Notes under the pieces: model-generated | What the model saw: only the letters and a program-made list of their open reading frames with translations | The model's database searches: none | Told to the model about the DNA's origin: nothing | Position numbers and translations under genes: made by a program | Source of the DNA: Paenibacillus sp. FSL W8-0426 | GTDB taxonomy: Bacteria; Bacillota; Bacilli; Paenibacillales; Paenibacillaceae | NCBI RefSeq assembly: GCF_037969725.1 | Contig: NZ_CP150203.1 | Span: 698,001-762,000, forward strand | Direction: 5' to 3' | DNA length: 64,000 nt | Shown: positions 25,709 through 36,484 of the stretch, one piece after another | Numbering within the stretch: the stretch's first letter is position 1 | Layout: every line of letters starts with the position of its first letter

Positions 25709-26740
25709 ATGAAATATGTAAACGTGGAGAGCGTGGAAGCGGGCGAGATTTTGGGCAAAACGGTATATTCAGGCAACGGCATGGTGCTGTTGTCGGCCGG
25801 TGTCCAGCTCACCGTATTCATGGTCAGTACGCTCAAGCGTATCGGCGCGACCATGCTGTACATCCAGGATGAAGCATACCAAGATGTGGATACGGAAGAC
25901 ATACTGGATGAAGCCACGAAACGGGCCATCATTCAAGAGATGAGCGTAACGCTTGAAGCGGTGCGTTCGGGAAAGGAATGGAGCCCGAAAAAGATCGCCG
26001 TCAGCATCGACAAGCTGCTGAACGACGTGTTGAGCGGCCGCGAGCTGTTGGTACAGCTGACCGACATTCGCTCCAAGGACAATGCACTGTACATTCATGC
26101 GATGAACGTGTGTTTGCTGTCTTCGGTCATTGGGCTGAATATGGGACTCAACTATAACCAGCTCAAGGACCTTGCCGTGGGCGCTTTGCTGCACGACATC
26201 GGCAAGGTAGCCGACGACCCGGGCGGCAAGCCCGCCGCCAACTCCTCTTTGCATCATACATGGCGGGGGTTTGAATTGATCAAAGCCAAGCGCGAGTTCA
26301 GCCTTCACACGGCCCATGTGGCATTGCAGCATCATGAGTGCGTTGACGGTTCGGGAATGCCCAGGGGCATCAAGGGCAAGGACATCCACACTTTCGCGAA
26401 AATCGTCGCGGTGGCGGACGTGTACGACAATGCCATCAACGGTTCGTCCGGACGGATGCTGCTGCCGCACGAGGCTTGCGAAGAAATGATGGCCATGTCG
26501 GGGCGCAGCTTGGACCGGGACGTGCTGATCGAGTTTAACCGGAATGTGTCCATCTATCCGAACGGAACGGCGGTGCGCCTGTCCACCAAGGAAACGGGCG
26601 TGATCGTCAAGCAGCATCGCGGGCTGCCGGGCAGGCCGGTCGTCCGCATTGCGCGCGGAAGCTCGCGATACGATCTGGATGTGGTCGAGGTGGACCTCGC
26701 CGTGCACACGACCGTGTTCATCGAAGCGGTGCTGGCCTAA
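25709..26740 (+). CDS. HD-GYP domain protein (probable cyclic-di-GMP phosphodiesterase)
   Basis: A 343-residue cytoplasmic protein. The C-terminal two thirds hold an HD-GYP domain: LLHDIGK, then HVALQHHECVDGSGMPRGIKG, where GYP is replaced by GMP, and KIVAVADVYDN. Most metal-binding residues look intact, so activity against c-di-GMP is plausible but not certain. The N-terminal ~120 residues form a helical and beta segment of the kind seen in related Bacillota proteins. It begins 15 bp after the queG-ogt fusion, with GAGCGGGGGAC as ribosome site. Confidence 0.9.
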   Translation: MKYVNVESVEAGEILGKTVYSGNGMVLLSAGVQLTVFMVSTLKRIGATMLYIQDEAYQDVDTEDILDEATKRAIIQEMSVTLEAVRSGKEWSPKKIAVSIDKLLNDVLSGRELLVQLTDIRSKDNALYIHAMNVCLLSSVIGLNMGLNYNQLKDLAVGALLHDIGKVADDPGGKPAANSSLHHTWRGFELIKAKREFSLHTAHVALQHHECVDGSGMPRGIKGKDIHTFAKIVAVADVYDNAINGSSGRMLLPHEACEEMMAMSGRSLDRDVLIEFNRNVSIYPNGTAVRLSTKETGVIVKQHRGLPGRPVVRIARGSSRYDLDVVEVDLAVHTTVFIEAVLA

Positions 26741-26929
26741 GGCGGACGCGAATTCGCGCACTGAAATGCAGCTGGAAAATCCGTTTGCTCCATGCGTGCG
26801 GAAATGCTATGATACTTTCAGGAAAATCCGGACCGTGCATGCAGCAGGAATGGCTTGAAATGGCTTGAAACATCATGGTGCCGCACGGATCACGGGGCTT
26901 TCAGATTGCACATACAGAGGTGTCTAAGG

Positions 26930-27193
26930 ATGGAAATTGTTATACCGATTATTACTCTGATTGTCGGTCTGGTCGGCGGATTTTTCATCGGGGTGTTTTA
27001 TTTGCGCAAACAGCTCGAGAAAATGCAAAGCGATCCGGACATGCTTCAGAAGATGGCCAAGCAGATGGGCTACAATCTGAACGGCAAACAGATGCAGCGT
27101 GCCCAGCAAATGATGAAAAACCAAAAGCCTGGCATGAAACAGCCGCAGGCTCCGCAGCATCCTGCGCGTAAAACGTCAGGTCGCCGCAAATAA
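26930..27193 (+). CDS. YneF-family small membrane protein
   Basis: An 87-residue protein with one N-terminal membrane helix ([20 protein letters not shown]) and the family's basic tail [32 protein letters not shown] (read in outline). It ends in a basic Pro/Gln-rich tail that is longer than in Bacillus YneF. The function of the family is unknown. The start is ATG 26930 after AGAGGTGT; longer frames upstream have no site. The gene precedes folE by 53 bp. Confidence 0.88.
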   Translation: MEIVIPIITLIVGLVGGFFIGVFYLRKQLEKMQSDPDMLQKMAKQMGYNLNGKQMQRAQQMMKNQKPGMKQPQAPQHPARKTSGRRK

Positions 27194-27246
27194 TAGCAAG
27201 AAAAAGGGCTGCCCACCCGATGTCGTTTGAAAGGAGGCGTTTGGCA

Positions 27247-27840
27247 GTGGCTGGCGTTAAAGATTATGTGAATTCCAAAGTTATCGATAACCGGGAGAAG
27301 ATCGAGTATCATATACAGCAGATTCTGAGCTTGATCGGTGAGGATACAACGCGTGAAGGGCTGCTTGAAACGCCTGCGCGCGTAACCCGGATGTATGAAG
27401 AAATTTTTGCGGGCTATGACGTTGATCCGCGCGAAGTGCTGGGCGTAACGTTTGACGAGAATCACGAGGAACTCGTCATCGTGAAGGATATCGTTTATTA
27501 CAGCCAGTGCGAGCATCATATGGCTCCATTCTTCGGTAAGGTCCATATCGGATATGTGCCGAGCGGCAAAATCGTTGGCTTGAGCAAGCTCGCCCGCCTT
27601 GTGGAGGCGGTTACGCGCCGCCTGCAGGTTCAAGAGCGCATCACGTCCCAGATTGCCGACATCCTGAACGAAGTCGTGGAACCGCACGGCGTGATGGTCG
27701 TCGTGGAAGGCGAGCATCTGTGCATGTGTTCCCGCGGTGTCAAGAAACCTGGCAGCAAGACGGTGACGTCGGCGGTACGGGGTTCGTTCCGCAGCAATCA
27801 GGCCCAGCGTGCCGAGTTTCTTTCTTTGGTGAAAGAATAA
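27247..27840 (+). CDS. folE: GTP cyclohydrolase I
   Basis: A 197-residue FolE. The zinc ligands are in [10 protein letters not shown] (Cys, His) and LCMCSRGV (second Cys). [20 protein letters not shown] and the final TSAVRGSFR are conserved. It converts GTP to dihydroneopterin triphosphate, the first step of folate synthesis. GTG 27247 is chosen because AAAGGAGG lies nine bases upstream; an ATG at 27220 precedes that site and is unlikely to be used. A strong terminator follows. Confidence 0.95.
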   Translation: MAGVKDYVNSKVIDNREKIEYHIQQILSLIGEDTTREGLLETPARVTRMYEEIFAGYDVDPREVLGVTFDENHEELVIVKDIVYYSQCEHHMAPFFGKVHIGYVPSGKIVGLSKLARLVEAVTRRLQVQERITSQIADILNEVVEPHGVMVVVEGEHLCMCSRGVKKPGSKTVTSAVRGSFRSNQAQRAEFLSLVKE

Positions 27841-27890
27841 GCCTAAGCCGTGCCGGACAAGCTGTCCTTGTACAGAGGGTATATCGTGCA

Positions 27891-27929
27891 CAAGACCGCA
27901 TTCCTTTCATGGAATGCGGTCTTGTTTTT
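27891..27929 (+). terminator. Intrinsic terminator of folE
   Basis: A perfect 14-bp stem (CAAGACCGCATTCC / GGAATGCGGTCTTG), a 6-nt loop and a five-T run. Confidence 0.93.
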
Positions 27930-28191
27930 GCATACAGGACCCGTTCTGTTCTTTTTGCCTCCCGATTGCCGGGTCCGGTAGACAACGATGGGCTGACCGC
28001 TCATCCCTGCTGGATTAATCACAGAAAGTGAAATACAATAAACAGGTCGTCAGGAATCGTTTGATCGGACGTGTTTACATGAAATATCCGGAAAGTCGCT
28101 GCACGGGCTCCGTTACAAATGAATCCAATATGGCATCGATATCCTTGGTTGAGGGAGGTCCTCCTTCATCCACCGTTGGGGGAATGTAGAT

Positions 28192-29040
28192 ATGGAAATT
28201 TCGCAGCTTTCGAATCTTGCGACCAAGCCGGACGTTCAGTCCAAGCGGGATTACGCTTCTCGTTTGCGCATTTGGGAAACGCCGCTGCTGCGTGCCGGGA
28301 GCGACGTGCTCGAAGCGTTTGCCTGGGAGGAGCTGATGTGCCGACGCGTGGGTGAAGGACACGCTCCACTTGCCCATATATGGCGTCATCCCGATGCGTT
28401 CGTAGCAGGCTTGCGCGACCGCCGGCTGCCGCTGGCCGTGGAAGCGATGGAGCGCATCAGGAGCGGGGGAACCTCGGTGTGCGTTCGGCCATCCGGAGGA
28501 GCTGCGGTTCCATTGAATCCGGGGGTTGTGAATATTTCGCTTATGCTGCCCAATCCGGGGCGCGATATTAACATTCACGACGACTTCCGGGAGATGGCCT
28601 CCATCATTGCCGAGTCGCTGCATCCGTGGACACGAAATGCCCGTACGGGTGAGATTGAAGGGGCATTTTGTCCTGGTGAATACGACGTGAGCGTAGAAGG
28701 CATGAAGTTCTGCGGCATTGCCCAGCGCAGGCAGGCCAAGGCTTACATTATTACGGCTTTCATTATCGTCGAAGGGCAGGGTGATGCTTTGGTGCAACAA
28801 GTAAGCCGGTTTTACCGGGAGGCCTCGGGAGGTGCCAAGGAGGGTTACCCTGAGGTTCGGCCAGGTACGATGGCGAGCCTGCAGGAACTGGCCGGAGTCC
28901 CTTCGGCCGCCATGTACACGGCTGCATTGGTAAGGACGTTGCGGAGCCGTTATGCCGCAGCGGAATCCTTTCCTGTTCCAAGCGTGGATCGCATGGACGT
29001 GAAGCGGATGGCAGAGCAGATGAAAAAGCGTTACGATTAG
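28192..29040 (+). CDS. lipL: Octanoyl-[GcvH]:protein N-octanoyltransferase
   Basis: A 282-residue protein of the biotin/lipoate ligase fold, almost exactly the size of Bacillus LipL. VRPSGGAAVPLNPGVVNISL is the lipoyl-binding loop, and the active-site cysteine is in GAFCPGEYDVSVEGMKFCG (Cys160), the LipL rather than LipM pattern. LipL moves octanoyl groups from GcvH to the E2 subunits of 2-oxo acid dehydrogenases during lipoate assembly. The ribosome site is GGGGGAATG. It is apparently a single-gene transcript. Confidence 0.88.
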   Translation: MEISQLSNLATKPDVQSKRDYASRLRIWETPLLRAGSDVLEAFAWEELMCRRVGEGHAPLAHIWRHPDAFVAGLRDRRLPLAVEAMERIRSGGTSVCVRPSGGAAVPLNPGVVNISLMLPNPGRDINIHDDFREMASIIAESLHPWTRNARTGEIEGAFCPGEYDVSVEGMKFCGIAQRRQAKAYIITAFIIVEGQGDALVQQVSRFYREASGGAKEGYPEVRPGTMASLQELAGVPSAAMYTAALVRTLRSRYAAAESFPVPSVDRMDVKRMAEQMKKRYD

Positions 29041-29109
29041 TATCCTTCGTTTGCCTTGGAATCGAGGCTAGGAGATGATATGATGTGTTTTCGAGAGGAG
29101 AGTGCCAAT

Positions 29110-29334
29110 ATGGAAACATTGAGATATACGTACGAATACGAAGTCGTGTCGACCGGTGAGAAATCCGAGTTCAGTCAGATGGCGACCAGCAAGGAAGAAG
29201 CGGCATCGTTGATCGTGGCGCGCATTGCCGATTTGGAATTCACGAGTGAAGACGATATCAAGCTGGGCGACCTGATTGCGATCAGCAAACAAGTCGGCGA
29301 TAACTATGTGGCGTGCGAGGGCTGTGCTTCCTAA
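29110..29334 (+). CDS. Hypothetical small protein (74 aa)
   Basis: ATG 29110 is preceded by GAGAGGAGAG; earlier in-frame ATGs lack a site. The protein is acidic, with strand-rich ends (RYTYEYEVV, LGDLIAISKQVGDNYVACE) around a helix (SKEEAASLIVARIADL). It ends in a C-E-G-C motif that could bind a metal or be a redox pair. I recognise no family. It is followed by its own terminator. Confidence 0.7.
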   Translation: METLRYTYEYEVVSTGEKSEFSQMATSKEEAASLIVARIADLEFTSEDDIKLGDLIAISKQVGDNYVACEGCAS

Positions 29335-29361
29335 GAAAGCAAGGCCATCCATCGATGATCT

Positions 29362-29400
29362 AAAGGCAAGCGTTCCTTCAGGAAACGGCTTGCCTTTTTT
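29362..29400 (+). terminator. Intrinsic terminator
   Basis: AAAGGCAAGC pairs with GCTTGCCTTT through an inner GTTCC/GGAAAC extension, followed by a T run to 29400. Confidence 0.88.
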
Positions 29401-29445
29401 GCATATCGACCAAATCATGAGCTTCCTTCGTTAAGGGAACATGCA

Positions 29446-30066
29446 TTAATCGATATTGACGATTTTCCATTGATCTTCTTTGTTTTTCACAAAGAAATAG
29501 GTTAATCCGCTGTTCTCCACATTCCCCTCTGAGTCTTGGAGGGCAAACCGGACGCCAACCTGAATTTGTACTCTGCCGTCCATAGTGACTTTCTTGATGG
29601 TATCCAAATCATAAAACATATATTGAACGTTTTGTTTATCAAAGAATACCGAATGACGGCTGTAGCTTTCATGCAAGTGTTCAGCGAACTTCTCTTGATC
29701 TTGCGCGACAACCGCTTCAAGATTACTTTTCAGCTTGGTAATGATATCGTCATTGAAAAAGCTCTTTTTGAACGAATCAAAATCGATAAGTACCCCGGCC
29801 TCGAAGTCAGCCTCAGTCACATCATTGATCGTTCTTGTTGCAGCGTCGATCAACGTCTCGGTAGCTTCTGTAGGATGGTCCGCTTCTTTGGCTTGGCCCG
29901 TAAAAGTCTTGTTCGCAGAAGCTGCCTGGCTTGTTGGGTTGGCAGCTTCTTCTGCATTGGAGAGGGCCTCGGTATTTTCATCATTTGCACATGCGGATAC
30001 AAGCAAGGCTCCTGCAATCCATGCAAACCATATGCTTCGCTTAAAAAATTTCAACAAATCTCTCAT
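29446..30066 (-). CDS. Putative lipoprotein
   Basis: A 206-residue exported protein. A basic start and hydrophobic core end in the lipobox LVSAC (Cys26), followed by a disordered Asp/Ala/Thr-rich linker (to ~residue 70). The C-terminal domain alternates helices and strands and ends WKIVNID, resembling the NTF2-like/DUF4878-type folds (VQYMFYDLD, RVQIQVGVRFAL). The role is unknown. The ribosome site GGGAGGATGAG is strong. Confidence 0.8.
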   Translation of the reverse strand: MRDLLKFFKRSIWFAWIAGALLVSACANDENTEALSNAEEAANPTSQAASANKTFTGQAKEADHPTEATETLIDAATRTINDVTEADFEAGVLIDFDSFKKSFFNDDIITKLKSNLEAVVAQDQEKFAEHLHESYSRHSVFFDKQNVQYMFYDLDTIKKVTMDGRVQIQVGVRFALQDSEGNVENSGLTYFFVKNKEDQWKIVNID

Positions 30067-30134
30067 CCTCCCTTAGGGATATAAACGCGAAGAACGAAAT
30101 GGAAGTTACGCGTATAGAAACAAAAGGGAGAATG

Positions 30135-30183
30135 AAAAAGAGAGGTATCTCGGCAGGCACCTGCCCGAGATACCTCTCTTTGC
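30135..30183 (-). terminator. Intrinsic terminator of the DUF2935-SOD gene
   Basis: On the - strand a ~20-bp stem (AAAGAGAGGTATCTCG / CGAGATACCTCTCTTT with an inner GC part) ends in a T run. It lies 8 bp past the SOD gene stop codon. Confidence 0.9.
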
Positions 30184-30190
30184 CTTTGGC

Positions 30191-31492
30191 TTAATATGGC
30201 GGCCATAACAGCTTGCGCGCCGCCTCATAGCGTTCGGCAACGGCAGGCCAATACACGACGTTCCACCAGTCTTCGATATATTTTTTGCGCTCGTTCTGAT
30301 GTTTCAAGTAATAAGCGTGTTCCCATACATCGAGAGGGAGCAGGGGAACGATATCCATCTGCGAAAGGTTCTGGTGTTTTTCGGCTTGCAGTATTTCGAG
30401 TCTGTGGGCCCTCGGGCTCCAGACAAGCATGGCCCATCCGCCGCCTTCGACTTTGTTTGCGGCTTCCGTAAAGTGGTTTTTGAATGCTTCGTAGCTGCCG
30501 AAATCCCTTTTGATCTGTTCCGCAAGATTGCCGGATGGTTTGCCTCCGCCATGAGGGTTCATAATCGTCCAGAAGATGGTGTGCAGGTAATGCCCGGCCC
30601 CGTTAAACGCCAGCTCGCGCTCCCAGTGCTTGACTAATTCGAAATTGTTCCTTTTTCGCGATTCAGCCAGCTTTTTCTCGGCGGTATTCAGGCCGTCCAC
30701 ATAGGATTGGTGATGTTTGTCATGATGGATGCGCATCGTCTTTTCGTCGATGTACGGCTCCAGCGCATTATACGCATAAGGAAGCGGCGGCAAGGTATGG
30801 CCTCCAATGGGGACCGGCCTGGCTTGCACGGGCGTATGCGCAGTAACGTCGGATGCGGAGCCCGGGGAAGTCGAATCCGCGTCCATGCCGGGCGGGATGG
30901 ATGGCGTAGAGCCTGCCGGCTGACCGGGCGGGGGAGAGGAGCTGCCTTTGGCCCCGGCAATGCCCGAATTTTCACTGCTGCGTAATTTCCCCGCTGCGCC
31001 TCCTGCATTTGCGATTTCCGCCTGGATCAGCGAGGAAAGCGACTCTCCTTCGGCATCGCGCATGATGCCGGACTTGCCGAGCGTATCCAGAACGCCGAGA
31101 AAGTATTCCGATTCGCGAATAAAGTGCAGAATGGCGGTTTTGGCAGGCGGAGCGGCCAGTATAGCGGCGCTTTGCTCGAGCAGGGCATACAGTTGCCGAA
31201 TAAACTCCCGGGATTGCGTGCTGGCCGTGTTTACCAAATCCTCAAAGGCTCGCAGGATATAAGGATCTGGCGGGTGCGTGCCCGGCAACAGCTGTTTCAA
31301 AAGCCGGTTGGCGGCAGCCCCCGTGCTGGCAAAAGCGGCCTGCCATTCCCCGAGCAGCTTGACATAGGCGGGCTCAAGATCGGGAACAAGCGCCAGAATG
31401 ATGATTGTATGCTCCTTCTCTTGTTCTTTCCAGAAACGAATTTCCTCCAGGATCCGCAGTGGAAGCAGCTTTCCATATTCATACCAGTTCAT
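30191..31492 (-). CDS. Fe/Mn superoxide dismutase fused to an N-terminal DUF2935-like helical domain
   Basis: A 433-residue protein. Residues ~1-165 are helical (YGKLLPLRILEEIRFWKEQEKEH in outline; HFIRESEYFLGVLD), matching the DUF2935 four-helix domain whose His/Glu residues can bind metal. A Gly/Pro/Ser-rich linker (~170-225) joins a complete superoxide dismutase with ligand regions RIHHDKHHQSYV, HYLHTIFWT and DVWEHAYYL. No signal peptide is seen. Bacillus SodF also has an N-terminal extension, but this one is longer. AGGAGGTTT precedes the ATG. Confidence 0.88.
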   Translation of the reverse strand: MNWYEYGKLLPLRILEEIRFWKEQEKEHTIIILALVPDLEPAYVKLLGEWQAAFASTGAAANRLLKQLLPGTHPPDPYILRAFEDLVNTASTQSREFIRQLYALLEQSAAILAAPPAKTAILHFIRESEYFLGVLDTLGKSGIMRDAEGESLSSLIQAEIANAGGAAGKLRSSENSGIAGAKGSSSPPPGQPAGSTPSIPPGMDADSTSPGSASDVTAHTPVQARPVPIGGHTLPPLPYAYNALEPYIDEKTMRIHHDKHHQSYVDGLNTAEKKLAESRKRNNFELVKHWERELAFNGAGHYLHTIFWTIMNPHGGGKPSGNLAEQIKRDFGSYEAFKNHFTEAANKVEGGGWAMLVWSPRAHRLEILQAEKHQNLSQMDIVPLLPLDVWEHAYYLKHQNERKKYIEDWWNVVYWPAVAERYEAARKLLWPPY

Positions 31493-31566
31493 AACGGATT
31501 AAACCTCCTAATCACCGAATTTCGTCCCAAAAATATATTCGGATAACAGGCTGTCTTATGTATACG

Positions 31567-31603
31567 AAAAAAAAGAGCCCTCAAGAGGAACCCAAGAGGA
31601 CTC
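31567..31603 (-). terminator. Intrinsic terminator of the hydrolase gene
   Basis: On the - strand GAGTCCTC pairs with GAGGGCTC (one mismatch) and eight T follow. Confidence 0.75.
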
Positions 31604-31657
31604 GAATTTTCATGCAATTCCATGTTTCTGATGCATAGGCTTCAGTTGCGCTGATCG

Positions 31658-32683
31658 TCAATGGCTGCCGCCGGTATTCTGCACATCATCGTCGTCGGTG
31701 TTTGTGACATGACTGAGGAATGTGGAGACGCGTCGCAAATATTCTTTTGGATGCTCGCGGAAAATCAGCTCATGGTGCGCTCCGTCAACAATCCATTCCT
31801 CCGAATTGGCATTCGACTGGTTGGCGGCGAGCAGCTCCGCGATCGGGTAAGGCGCCTTCTCGTCTTCCGTTCCGTGAACGAAGAAGATCGGGAAGGGATA
31901 ATCCTTCTTTTTGACTTCTTGGTACGGAATTTGCTGCAAGCCTGTGCCATTCAGGACAGGGAACAACAGGTTCAAAATTTCCAGCGTCGGCTGGCGCGGC
32001 AGGTCAATTTGATTATGGATATTATGGTATAGCGTATCCGGTTCCAGCAGAAACGTGCTGTCCAATATCATGGCGTCGACGTCCTGGGTTAACAGCCCTG
32101 CCTGCAATGCCGTACCCGCTCCCATCGAAAATCCCCATACGACGATTTCCTGGGCGCCGCGCTGTTTGGCGAATTGGATCGCTCCGAGCAATTGCTTGGA
32201 TTCCGCCTTGCCGCCCGTAGCGACGGCTTTGTTGACCTGGGAGGCAAAACCATAATCGAACATCACCACGTTGAACCCAAGCTGATGGGCATAATGCGCC
32301 AAATCGTACATGGGCACCCAGGTTTCCTCCCGGTTGGCTCCGTATCCATGGCTGAAGATGATCGTTTTGTTTACGTCGGCGTCGGCAGGAATGTACCAGC
32401 CTTGCATGATGCGGCTTCCGTCGACGGCCGGGAACGTGATGTCTTCGTATTTCATGTTTTTGGCCTGCATCGGATTGGAAAAGACGGGGGCTACCGTAGG
32501 GTTGGACAGCACCCAAGCGATGTAGCCGTGAAGCGCGATGAAGCAAAATAACAGAAAAAATACAACGGAGAGCAGCAACGCCACGATAATATGTTTAAGC
32601 CGGATCAGCCTCGGAGACAGCGAAGAGGGCAGATCGGAAACTTTCGTTTGCAGCGGGGCCTCGCTCTGGGATGTCGGAAACAT
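31658..32683 (-). CDS. Membrane-anchored alpha/beta hydrolase
   Basis: A 341-residue protein with one N-terminal membrane helix (residues ~31-55, IIVALLLSVVFFLLFCFIAL) and an extracytoplasmic or membrane-bound hydrolase domain. The nucleophile elbow is GFSMGAGTA, the oxyanion strand IIFSHGYGANREE, the acid lies in HGTEDEKAPY and the histidine in VDGAHHELIF. It belongs to the serine aminopeptidase S33/DUF1749-like hydrolases; the substrate is unknown. AAAGGAGGGG lies before the ATG. Confidence 0.88.
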   Translation of the reverse strand: MFPTSQSEAPLQTKVSDLPSSLSPRLIRLKHIIVALLLSVVFFLLFCFIALHGYIAWVLSNPTVAPVFSNPMQAKNMKYEDITFPAVDGSRIMQGWYIPADADVNKTIIFSHGYGANREETWVPMYDLAHYAHQLGFNVVMFDYGFASQVNKAVATGGKAESKQLLGAIQFAKQRGAQEIVVWGFSMGAGTALQAGLLTQDVDAMILDSTFLLEPDTLYHNIHNQIDLPRQPTLEILNLLFPVLNGTGLQQIPYQEVKKKDYPFPIFFVHGTEDEKAPYPIAELLAANQSNANSEEWIVDGAHHELIFREHPKEYLRRVSTFLSHVTNTDDDDVQNTGGSH

Positions 32684-33152
32684 ACATGCCCCTCCTTTGT
32701 TGAATCGGCTAAAGATGACGACGAATTCTCACTGACGATCATTTTCTCCAAAACTGCCCGCCGCCGGATTACTGGGGCGAAGAGGAGGAAAGAGTCAGAT
32801 TATGTCGACATGACAAGTTCGGTTCCGTGAAAAAAACAGAGTTGGACGGTTATACTTATACCATTCAGGCATAAGCGAAAATATGAATTCGCTTTCGGAA
32901 AGTTATTCCAATAGGAACGAGAAAATGTGGAAACGCTCGTTCTTTTCCTCTTTGTGATGGCGAATAGACTTTTTTATTATCGTATGTTCCACCATAGCCA
33001 ATGTCAATTCTTCAGGCGTATTTGTTACCTAATTGTTATATAGTTCTTTAGATGCATGGTTATTATTTCCTTTGAGTGCAAAATACAGGGGATGAAGTCT
33101 GATAACCTAGACCCCACGATACTTCTTCCGGTTCGAATTTAACGGGCATCGG
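32684..33152. other. Intergenic region between divergent hydrolase and iclR genes
   Basis: No convincing gene. It is AT-rich from about 32880. One small hairpin (GGAACGAG at 32914 / CTCGTTC at 32936 followed by TTTTCCTCTTT) could be a terminator or leader structure. Confidence 0.45.
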
Positions 33153-33181
33153 TTTACAGATGGAATCGTTTCTCATATAAT
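33153..33181 (+). promoter_or_regulatory. Sigma-A promoter of the iclR gene
   Basis: TTTACA (33153-33158), a 17-bp spacer and a perfect TATAAT (33176-33181). The expected start of transcription is near 33188, about 40 bp before the start codon. Confidence 0.75.
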
Positions 33182-33193
33182 TTATGTAACCGA

Positions 33194-33210
33194 GTTTCAT
33201 GTGATGAAAC
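33194..33210. promoter_or_regulatory. Palindrome GTTTCAT-N3-ATGAAAC at the iclR promoter (candidate IclR operator)
   Basis: A perfect 7-bp dyad with a 3-nt centre sits 12 bp downstream of the -10 box, where a bound repressor would block transcription. IclR-family operators are often TGAAA/TTTCA dyads. The identical dyad with a different centre lies in the acnA leader (46821-46837). Confidence 0.6.
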
Positions 33211-33229
33211 ATGAGGAGGGCATTCTGCC

Positions 33230-33973
33230 ATGGAGGACCGAAAGTTAACCGTCCGGGCTGTAGAACGGGCGCTGGATATATTATTGTGTTTTACGACCCG
33301 CAGCGATCTGGGATTGACCGAAATTGCCAGCCAGATCGGATTGCATAAGAGCACCGTGCATCGTCTCATGGCTACCCTGGAAGACCGGGGATTTGTGATC
33401 CGCGATGCGGCGACCGAGAAATACAGACTCGGCATTCGCATTTGGGAACTATCCGCGCATATGTCCCGGAGCGACGATCCCGCCATTTTGCTGCTGCCGG
33501 CGATGGAACGGCTGAGAGATCGGCTCGGGGAGACGGTGAGCTTGTATCTGCGCGACGGTGCCGAACGGATTCGGATACAGGCCGTACAGAGCGATCAGGC
33601 GATCCGCCGGGTGGCTCCCGTTGGCGCAAGGCTGCCGTTGTCCGTAGGGGCTTCCAGCAAGGTGCTGATGGCTTTTGCAAGCGAGGAAGACCGGGAAGAA
33701 CTGATGAACGGCCCGGAATGGCCCGTATTCATCGATCCGCAGGCGTATTTGGCGCAGATGGCGGATATTCGGAACGCCGGCTACGCCACAAGTTACGAAG
33801 AGCGCGAACCGGGGGCTGCGGCGGTGTCCGTGCCCATTATGGGCCGGGATGGCCGGATCGCCGCCGCGTTGTCCGTATCGGGGCCTGTCAGCCGCCTTTC
33901 CCAGGAGACGCTCCATGAGTATGCTCCGGTCCTGAAAGAAGCTGCGGCGCAGATGGGACTTATGCTGGCCTGA
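33230..33973 (+). CDS. IclR-family transcriptional regulator
   Basis: A 247-residue regulator. The N-terminal winged helix (LTEIASQIGLHKSTVHRLMATLEDRGFV, in outline) is followed by the IclR ligand domain, with typical patterns VGARLPLSVGASSKVLMAF and GYATSYEEREPGAAAVSVPI. These proteins bind small organic acids or aromatic compounds. No catabolic genes adjoin it, so the effector cannot be guessed from the neighbourhood. It probably controls itself through the dyad at its promoter. ATG 33230 follows GAGGAGGGC. Confidence 0.93.
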   Translation: MEDRKLTVRAVERALDILLCFTTRSDLGLTEIASQIGLHKSTVHRLMATLEDRGFVIRDAATEKYRLGIRIWELSAHMSRSDDPAILLLPAMERLRDRLGETVSLYLRDGAERIRIQAVQSDQAIRRVAPVGARLPLSVGASSKVLMAFASEEDREELMNGPEWPVFIDPQAYLAQMADIRNAGYATSYEEREPGAAAVSVPIMGRDGRIAAALSVSGPVSRLSQETLHEYAPVLKEAAAQMGLMLA

Positions 33974-34103
33974 TCCGAAACGGCATTTTGGAAAATAAGG
34001 TTGTTTTTCCGCCATGTTTAGGCTAATCTGTAATGGACAGCCCAAGACATGGGCTGACTGAACTGAATAGGACGCAGCGGCAAAGTTGCCGCTAGCCGTC
34101 AAA

Positions 34104-34204
34104 CGTTACTGGGGGAGTCCGAATTGTCCGGACTGAGACGGAATCGCATGAGATTCCGGACCCTTAGCACCTGATCTGGATCATGCCAGCGTAGGGAAGT
34201 AATC
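34104..34204 (+). promoter_or_regulatory. TPP riboswitch (THI box) upstream of thiC
   Basis: The conserved core elements are present in order: CTGAGAC, ACCCTTAGCACCTGATCTGG and ATGCCAGCGTAGGGA. GTTACT at 34105 can pair with AGTAAT at 34198 to form P1. Thiamine pyrophosphate binding should favour the terminator 90 bp downstream and shut off thiC. This is a well-known riboswitch class. Confidence 0.95.
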
Positions 34205-34293
34205 GGCGAAACAACGACGAGCATCGTCAATATGCCTTGAGTGAAGCTCCCCTGTGGGTAGACTTGCCGTGGCACGTTTGGCGATGAAGGATA

Positions 34294-34325
34294 AAGCCGG
34301 TTCCCTTGGGGAACCGGCTTTTTTA
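34294..34325 (+). terminator. Riboswitch expression-platform terminator
   Basis: A perfect 11-bp stem (AAGCCGGTTCC / GGAACCGGCTT) with a T run lies between the TPP aptamer and thiC. It implies control by premature termination. Confidence 0.92.
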
Positions 34326-34522
34326 ATGCAGTATCCGAGACATCACCGCATCTCCGTGGCATTCCGACAAGGTGGAGATGTGTGATGCGGCGGCCATGGT
34401 TGCCATGTTCCCGCCCGCCCTGGAGCTGTATCCGTGTTTTTGAATTCGCCCGTGCTGTACTTCCTTCATGCTTGGCCTGATGAACAGGTGCGCAGAATGA
34501 GCAATGCCGGACCATACCATGA

Positions 34523-36334
<1,812 letters not shown>

Positions 36335-36425
36335 TGCCGGCCTTCTTGCGCGGTTGTCCGCGAATCCGTTAAATTGGCGTTATTTGTCTGTCCGCAACAA
36401 AACGGACAGGAGGAGAAGCAAAACA

Positions 36426-36474
36426 GCAAAAAGCAGTTCATCTCCCTATCTTGGGGAATGAACTGCTTTTTTGC
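36426..36474. terminator. Bidirectional intrinsic terminator
   Basis: GCAAAAAGCAGTTCAT pairs with ATGAACTGCTTTTTTGC around a ~17-nt loop. It lies between convergent thiC and the racemase-like gene. Confidence 0.92.
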
Positions 36475-36484
36475 ATGTCATGTA

